64,000 nucleotides of DNA from Adiantum capillus-veneris (taxonomy: Eukaryota > Streptophyta > Polypodiopsida > Polypodiales > Pteridaceae), in assembly GCA_014529385.2 (NCBI GenBank), contig CM043959.1, forward strand, positions 8,645,526 to 8,709,525, written 5' to 3'. The notes under the pieces were generated by a model. That model saw only the letters and a list, made by a program, of their open reading frames with translations, did not search any database and was not told the origin of the DNA. Of the stretch, positions 59,899-64,000 are shown in pieces. Positions within the stretch are counted from its first letter, which is position 1. Each line of letters begins with the position of its first letter. The position numbers and the translations under genes are program-made.

Positions 59899-59982
59899 AG
59901 CTGAGCTCCATTGAAGTTTCTGGGGATTGGGTAGTGAAAAGTTTTGGATTCTTGCACGTGTGTTTGAAGGGGTTCTCTAGCC

Positions 59983-61317
59983 ATGGATTTCTCTTATCCG
60001 GAGTTTCATGGAAGAAGTGATGAAGATGTGGAAGAATTTTTGGAAAAGATGGAGGTTGCCTGCATTAGCACACAGATTCATGACCCTACGCAAATGTTAC
60101 GCCTTCTCCAAATTTGTTTGAAGAGTGATGCACGAGTTTGGTCTAAAGCATTTGAAGAGGAGTTGCGTGTGGCTGATCCACCTGTAAGGTTGAGTTGGGA
60201 CAATCTACGACATGGGTTGGAAGTGGAGTTTGTGAAGATAGAAGACCCTGACAAAGTGTGGCAAGAAGTACAGGCTTTAGTGCAAAAAGAAGGTGAGCCA
60301 GTAGATGCGTATATACGAAAGTTTTCATTGGCATGGGAGCGGATGTGCAAGGCTTTAGCACCACAGGTACCCCCGCCTGACATGATGAAGAAGGACAGGT
60401 TCTTGGCTGGTCTTTGGGAGAATATACGTTGGAGGGTGGAGCTAAAGAAGCCTAGGACATATGAAGATGCACTAGAGGTAGCAAGGAATAAAGAGTGGAA
60501 GCTGAGGAAAATGAGCCAGTTAGGGGTGGAGTCTCTGCCCATGAGGTCTGAATTTCAGCCTATGGACTCTTTACAAGGTCGTATGTCAGGGGTTCATCAT
60601 GAACCAATGGTTCCTGTTACTACTCAGGTTATGCCAGCAATGGTCACTACAGCAGTGCAAGATGATGGCCTAAGGCAAGACATGAGGCAAGTGGTTGATT
60701 TGATGAAGAATCTCAGCCTAAACATGCTAGGTCAAGTGGGAAATAATCGAGGTCGAGGGAGGTTTGCAAATCAGCCAGGAGGTGAAGAAAGGCCTAGGAA
60801 TGGTGTTGGACAAAGCAATGGTAGGTTTTGGAGGCAGACGCCCACATGCTATAATTGTGGAGAGTTGGGTCACATCAGCCCGCAATGTGATAAGCCACCA
60901 AGGATGGGGGGAGACATGTATCCATTGCCAAGACAGGTGCTATCTAGGCCAAATGATTATGGCATCGAAATTAAGGGAGACGAAGGAACCAGTGGACTGA
61001 CCCAGGAGGAAAAGGGAAAGACAAAAGTGCTAAGTGTAGTCACCTTGGAGAAGGCATCAAAGCTAGAGGATACATTAGTGATGCCTATTGGAAAGAGGAC
61101 CACAGAGGAAAAGGAAGGAAGAAGTGTCCCAGGTCCTAGTAAGAAGAAAGGAAAGAGCCATGAAGGCGAGGATGTCAAGGCCAAGAGGAAAAGGAGAGCT
61201 CGTCGAAAGTTTCATGTTTCAGATTTTCCACTAGGGGATGGGCAATTAAGCTATGACTTGAGGGAGGATCTGACGAGCAAGAAGGCAGAAGGATATATAT
61301 TTGCACATGCTGGCTAG
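59983..61317 (+). CDS. Gag polyprotein of the Tat-like element (444 aa)
   Basis: The capsid (retrotransposon gag) domain covers residues about 10-180 (FHGRSDEDVEEFLEKME, LRLLQICLKSDARVW, LSWDNLRHGLEVEF, EPVDAYIRKFSLAWERM). A CCHC knuckle CYNCGELGHISPQC lies at residues 289-302 with all four ligands. A Lys/Arg-rich tail (KKKGKSH, KAKRKRRARRK) ends at LREDLTSKKAEGYIF. No D-[ST]-G protease site is visible before the stop. The frame is uninterrupted. The pol frame overlaps its last 11 bases. Confidence 0.92.
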   Translation: MDFSYPEFHGRSDEDVEEFLEKMEVACISTQIHDPTQMLRLLQICLKSDARVWSKAFEEELRVADPPVRLSWDNLRHGLEVEFVKIEDPDKVWQEVQALVQKEGEPVDAYIRKFSLAWERMCKALAPQVPPPDMMKKDRFLAGLWENIRWRVELKKPRTYEDALEVARNKEWKLRKMSQLGVESLPMRSEFQPMDSLQGRMSGVHHEPMVPVTTQVMPAMVTTAVQDDGLRQDMRQVVDLMKNLSLNMLGQVGNNRGRGRFANQPGGEERPRNGVGQSNGRFWRQTPTCYNCGELGHISPQCDKPPRMGGDMYPLPRQVLSRPNDYGIEIKGDEGTSGLTQEEKGKTKVLSVVTLEKASKLEDTLVMPIGKRTTEEKEGRSVPGPSKKKGKSHEGEDVKAKRKRRARRKFHVSDFPLGDGQLSYDLREDLTSKKAEGYIFAHAG

Positions 61318-64000
61318 TTTTCCTGATTTGTTCATTACTTCATATGAAGAGATCAGAGGGTTCAAGGGTGAAGAGATGCATATAGAGCTGAAAGAAGGTG
61401 CTAAACCAGTGCGTCAAAGGCTAAGAAGGATGGGTCAAGAGCAAATGGAAGCCTTGCGGGTAGAGGTGGACAAGTTATTGAAGGCAGGGTTCATAGTTCC
61501 AGTGGAGACCACAGAATGGGTGAGTCCAGTTGTAGTCAGTCCAAAGAAAGATGGGAAGTGGAGAATTTGTGTGGATTTTAAACCCTTAAACGCAGCCACT
61601 AAGAAGAACCCATATCCTCTTCCATTCATCGATCAGATCTTGGATTCAGTGGCACGTTATGAGAGGTACAGTGTGTGTGATGGTTTTTCAGGCTATTTTC
61701 AATTGAAGATTGCTCTTAAAGACCGCACAAAGACAACATTTATTATGCCATGGGGCTGCTATTGCTACACAGTGTTGCCGTTTGGGTTGTCAAATGGACC
61801 TTATTTCTATCAAGAAAGAGAAAATTGGGTGCTGGAACCATTCATTGGTAGTTGTGTAAAGGCTTTTATGGATGACTTCTGTGTTTATAGCAGTAGGGCT
61901 GAACACCATGAGAAGCTGCAGATGGTATTGGCTCGATATGATGAATGTGGAGGACAACTAAATCCAAAGAAATGTCATCTAGCACAGCCAAGGGTGAAGC
62001 TATTGGGCCATATGGTGTCAGAAAATGGCATTGAGGCTGATCCAGATAAGGTGAAGTCTATTATTCTTCTTCCATCACCTATGAGTACGAAGCAATTGGC
62101 AACCTTTATACACAAAGTGAAGTACATGGCACGGTTTATTCCATTGTCTTCGCAATTTCTTTATCCATTACAGCAAGTGGCAAAGCATGATCCATTGCAA
62201 TGGGATGACAAGTGTGAAGAAGTGTTTCAAGAGGTGAAAGAGGTGTTAGGGGGGTTGTCAGCCATGCAGGCTCCTGATTGGGAGAAAGTTTTTAATGTAA
62301 ATCCATCAGTAGGGGATGATGCCATTGGAGCCATGCTATTGCAAAAGGGGAAGGGCAGCCATTATATGAGGCCAGTGTATTGTGCAAGCCGAGTGAAGTT
62401 GGTAGCGGAGAGAAAGTTATCGGAAGTAGAGCTAGTGATGGCCAGTGTAATATTTGCTTGTCGACGATTTCGTCATTACTTGCTACCACGGCCTTTTGTT
62501 TTCTTGACGAGTTATGCCTTTTTGCCACAGTTAATTAATGGTATTAACATGTCAAATGTGGTGAAGAAATGGGTAATTGAGCTGCAAGAGTTTGAGTTCT
62601 CTTTTCTAGTGGAAGATAGTACAAGGGCTACCCTAGCTGATTTGTTGACCTACAAGGAGAATCCCCTTATTGTTAAGGAAGAGGTGGTGAGAAAGGTAGT
62701 TGAAGAAGTGCCACAGATCAGAAATGCACATGTGTTGTTCTTTGATGGTTCATACAGAAAGAGCCATGATGCAGCTTCAGGGGGTATAGCACTTTATGAT
62801 CCAGAGGGGAAGCTAGTATGCAAGAGAGGGTTCAAATTGGATGCGCATAGTAACAATGAGGCTGAATATGCTACATTGGAAGCCGGATTACACATTTTTT
62901 TGAAGCATGGGGTTCGAAGGTTGAGCATAAAAGGTGATGCCTTGTTAGTGGTGAAGCAAGTGCTGGGTGTGTGGAAGAGCAAGAACACCTCATTGAAGGA
63001 AATGTGCTTCAGAATTAAAGGCCTGTTAAAAAAGTTTGAAGCATGGAGTATCAGACACATTGAACGTGCTCTAAATGGAGAGGCACATGAAGCAGCTCAA
63101 GGCATGATTGGGGAGCTATTTGTGTTGAGGACCACTTTACCTCTTTATCATGGCCGGGAAAGTTTGGCTCAAGAAGAGGAGTTTTTGCTAACAGGAATCA
63201 TTCCAAAGGAGATTCAGAAGTCTAAGAAGTATGGCTTTGTGCGTAGAGCATACAGGTACAAATTGATTGGTGATGTCTTATACATGAAAGGGGCTGATCT
63301 CGTGTTGAGACGTGTACCTTGGCGGGAGGAGCTTTACAGAGTGTTGGAAGAGAATCATGAAGGCGCATGTGGTGGCCATTTTGCTCTAAAGATCACCTTG
63401 CATAAGATTTTGCAAGAGGGGTATGTATGGCCTAGTTTGCACAAGGATGTTCACCATTGGTGTAGGTCTTGCAATAGGTGTCAAGCATTTGGGAAGAGAG
63501 TGTTGAAGCCAGAGCTACGAAAAACCATTATGGCGTTTGATGTGTTTGAAAAGTGGGGGATTGATGTAATAGGCCCGTTACCTATCACAAGCAAGGGCAA
63601 AAGCTATATTTTGACGGCAGTGGACTATCTCTCTAGATGGGTAGAGGCTATAGTAGTAAAACAGATCACTGCAAAGGATGTGGCAAAATTTGTGTATGAT
63701 GAAATATGTTGCAAGTTTGGGGTGCCACTGGAGTTACTTTCAGATAAGGGGCCAGGATTTAGAGCTAAACTGCTAGACTTCTTATGCACAAAGATGAAGA
63801 TTAGGCACCAGCATACCACTCCTTATTACCCACAGTGTAATGGCTTAAATGAAAGATTCAATGGTGAGTTGGTACAGATTCTTTCAAAAGTGACAGAGCA
63901 CCAAGGAAAGAATTGGGATTTGGAATTGCCTAGTGCATTATGGGCTTACCGTACTTCGGTGAAGACAGGTACAGGGTTTACTCCATTTCATTTGGTGTAT
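61307..64000 (+). CDS. Pol of the Tat-like element: RT, two RNases H, integrase (incomplete)
   Basis: The frame is open from ATG 61307 to the window end (about 898 residues). RT has VVVSPKKDGKWRICVDF, LPFGLSNGPYFYQ (usually NAPATFQ) and the catalytic box AFMDDFCVYS (Met188). The first RNase H has lost its motifs (NPSVGDDAIGAMLLQ, LTSYAFLPQ instead of a TDHKPL-like block). The second, archaeal-type RNase H keeps LFFDGS (Asp480), NNEAEYATLEAG (Glu520) and IKGDALLVV (Asp544). Integrase has the H-H-C-C zinc site (HEGACGGHF, CRSCNRC) and the D-D-35-E triad Asp753, Asp813 and Glu849. No protease precedes RT. It is +1 relative to gag. Confidence 0.93.
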   Translation, partial: MLASFPDLFITSYEEIRGFKGEEMHIELKEGAKPVRQRLRRMGQEQMEALRVEVDKLLKAGFIVPVETTEWVSPVVVSPKKDGKWRICVDFKPLNAATKKNPYPLPFIDQILDSVARYERYSVCDGFSGYFQLKIALKDRTKTTFIMPWGCYCYTVLPFGLSNGPYFYQERENWVLEPFIGSCVKAFMDDFCVYSSRAEHHEKLQMVLARYDECGGQLNPKKCHLAQPRVKLLGHMVSENGIEADPDKVKSIILLPSPMSTKQLATFIHKVKYMARFIPLSSQFLYPLQQVAKHDPLQWDDKCEEVFQEVKEVLGGLSAMQAPDWEKVFNVNPSVGDDAIGAMLLQKGKGSHYMRPVYCASRVKLVAERKLSEVELVMASVIFACRRFRHYLLPRPFVFLTSYAFLPQLINGINMSNVVKKWVIELQEFEFSFLVEDSTRATLADLLTYKENPLIVKEEVVRKVVEEVPQIRNAHVLFFDGSYRKSHDAASGGIALYDPEGKLVCKRGFKLDAHSNNEAEYATLEAGLHIFLKHGVRRLSIKGDALLVVKQVLGVWKSKNTSLKEMCFRIKGLLKKFEAWSIRHIERALNGEAHEAAQGMIGELFVLRTTLPLYHGRESLAQEEEFLLTGIIPKEIQKSKKYGFVRRAYRYKLIGDVLYMKGADLVLRRVPWREELYRVLEENHEGACGGHFALKITLHKILQEGYVWPSLHKDVHHWCRSCNRCQAFGKRVLKPELRKTIMAFDVFEKWGIDVIGPLPITSKGKSYILTAVDYLSRWVEAIVVKQITAKDVAKFVYDEICCKFGVPLELLSDKGPGFRAKLLDFLCTKMKIRHQHTTPYYPQCNGLNERFNGELVQILSKVTEHQGKNWDLELPSALWAYRTSVKTGTGFTPFHLVY

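Larger units (their letters stand above)
57791..64000 (+). mobile_element. Tat-like Ty3/gypsy element (5' part), inserted in the LINE
   Basis: The order is putative LTR, primer site, micro-ORF, gag, then pol with RT, gypsy RNase H, a second archaeal-type RNase H and integrase, running off the window. The second RNase H before integrase marks the Tat lineage of plant gypsy elements. It interrupts LINE ORF2. The target duplication cannot be tested because the right end is outside. Confidence 0.88.

Overview
This is repeat-rich nuclear DNA from a plant, probably one with a large genome. Ty1/copia, Ty3/gypsy (including a Tat-like element with two RNase H domains), CACTA (En/Spm) and plant-type LINE elements are nested in one another, with long microsatellites between them. 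Introns have GT..AG borders and LTR primer sites match plant initiator-Met and Asp tRNAs. I cannot name the species; a non-flowering vascular plant is possible but unproven. I see no convincing single-copy host gene, and almost every coding region belongs to a transposon or is decayed.

Layout. 1-1.5 kb: 3' end of a copia element with its LTR. 1.5-7.5 kb: a decayed ORF of unknown family, split by a complete 2.75-kb non-autonomous LTR element (minus strand, 142-bp LTRs, TTAAC target duplication), then a possible gypsy LTR. 9.7-11.8 kb: decayed gypsy gag-protease. 13.2-14.2 kb: a TATA box and two tandem homologous micro-ORFs. 15-18.5 kb: microsatellites, a CACTA-like end, duplications and one copy of a dispersed repeat. 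18.9-31.0 kb: a three-level nest. A plus-strand gypsy pol is split by a 10.1-kb minus-strand gypsy (19580-29710, AAAAA duplication), whose integrase is split by a 1.34-kb piggyBac-like element (22235-23574, TTAA duplication). 31-35.6 kb: an LTR with an Asp-type primer site and a long non-coding interior. 35.6-39.3 kb: a second copy of the minus-strand gypsy family, gag-protease plus LTR only. 39.3-45.1 kb: a possible orphan exon, a ~150-bp AT-rich tandem array and gypsy integrase/LTR/gag pieces. 45.1-46.4 kb: a second copy of the dispersed repeat. 46456-52792: a complete CACTA transposon with TTT duplication, carrying decayed TNP2-like and Transposase_24-like genes. 53.1-54.0 kb: a protein-kinase-like pseudogene. 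54.0-57.8 kb: a LINE with decayed ORF1 and an intact endonuclease portion of ORF2, cut by a Tat-like gypsy element that runs off the window end (57.8-64 kb).

The best candidates for something undescribed are three. First, a family of 70-74-residue micro-ORFs: one lies between the primer site and gag of the Tat-like element, and two lie in tandem at 13.8-14.2 kb overlapping by ATGA. Second, the piggyBac-like element, notable in a plant. Third, the non-autonomous LTR element with internal 171-bp tandem repeats. Many premature stops in the CACTA-kinase-LINE block look like CAG-to-TAG changes, as expected from deamination of methylated CHG sites.
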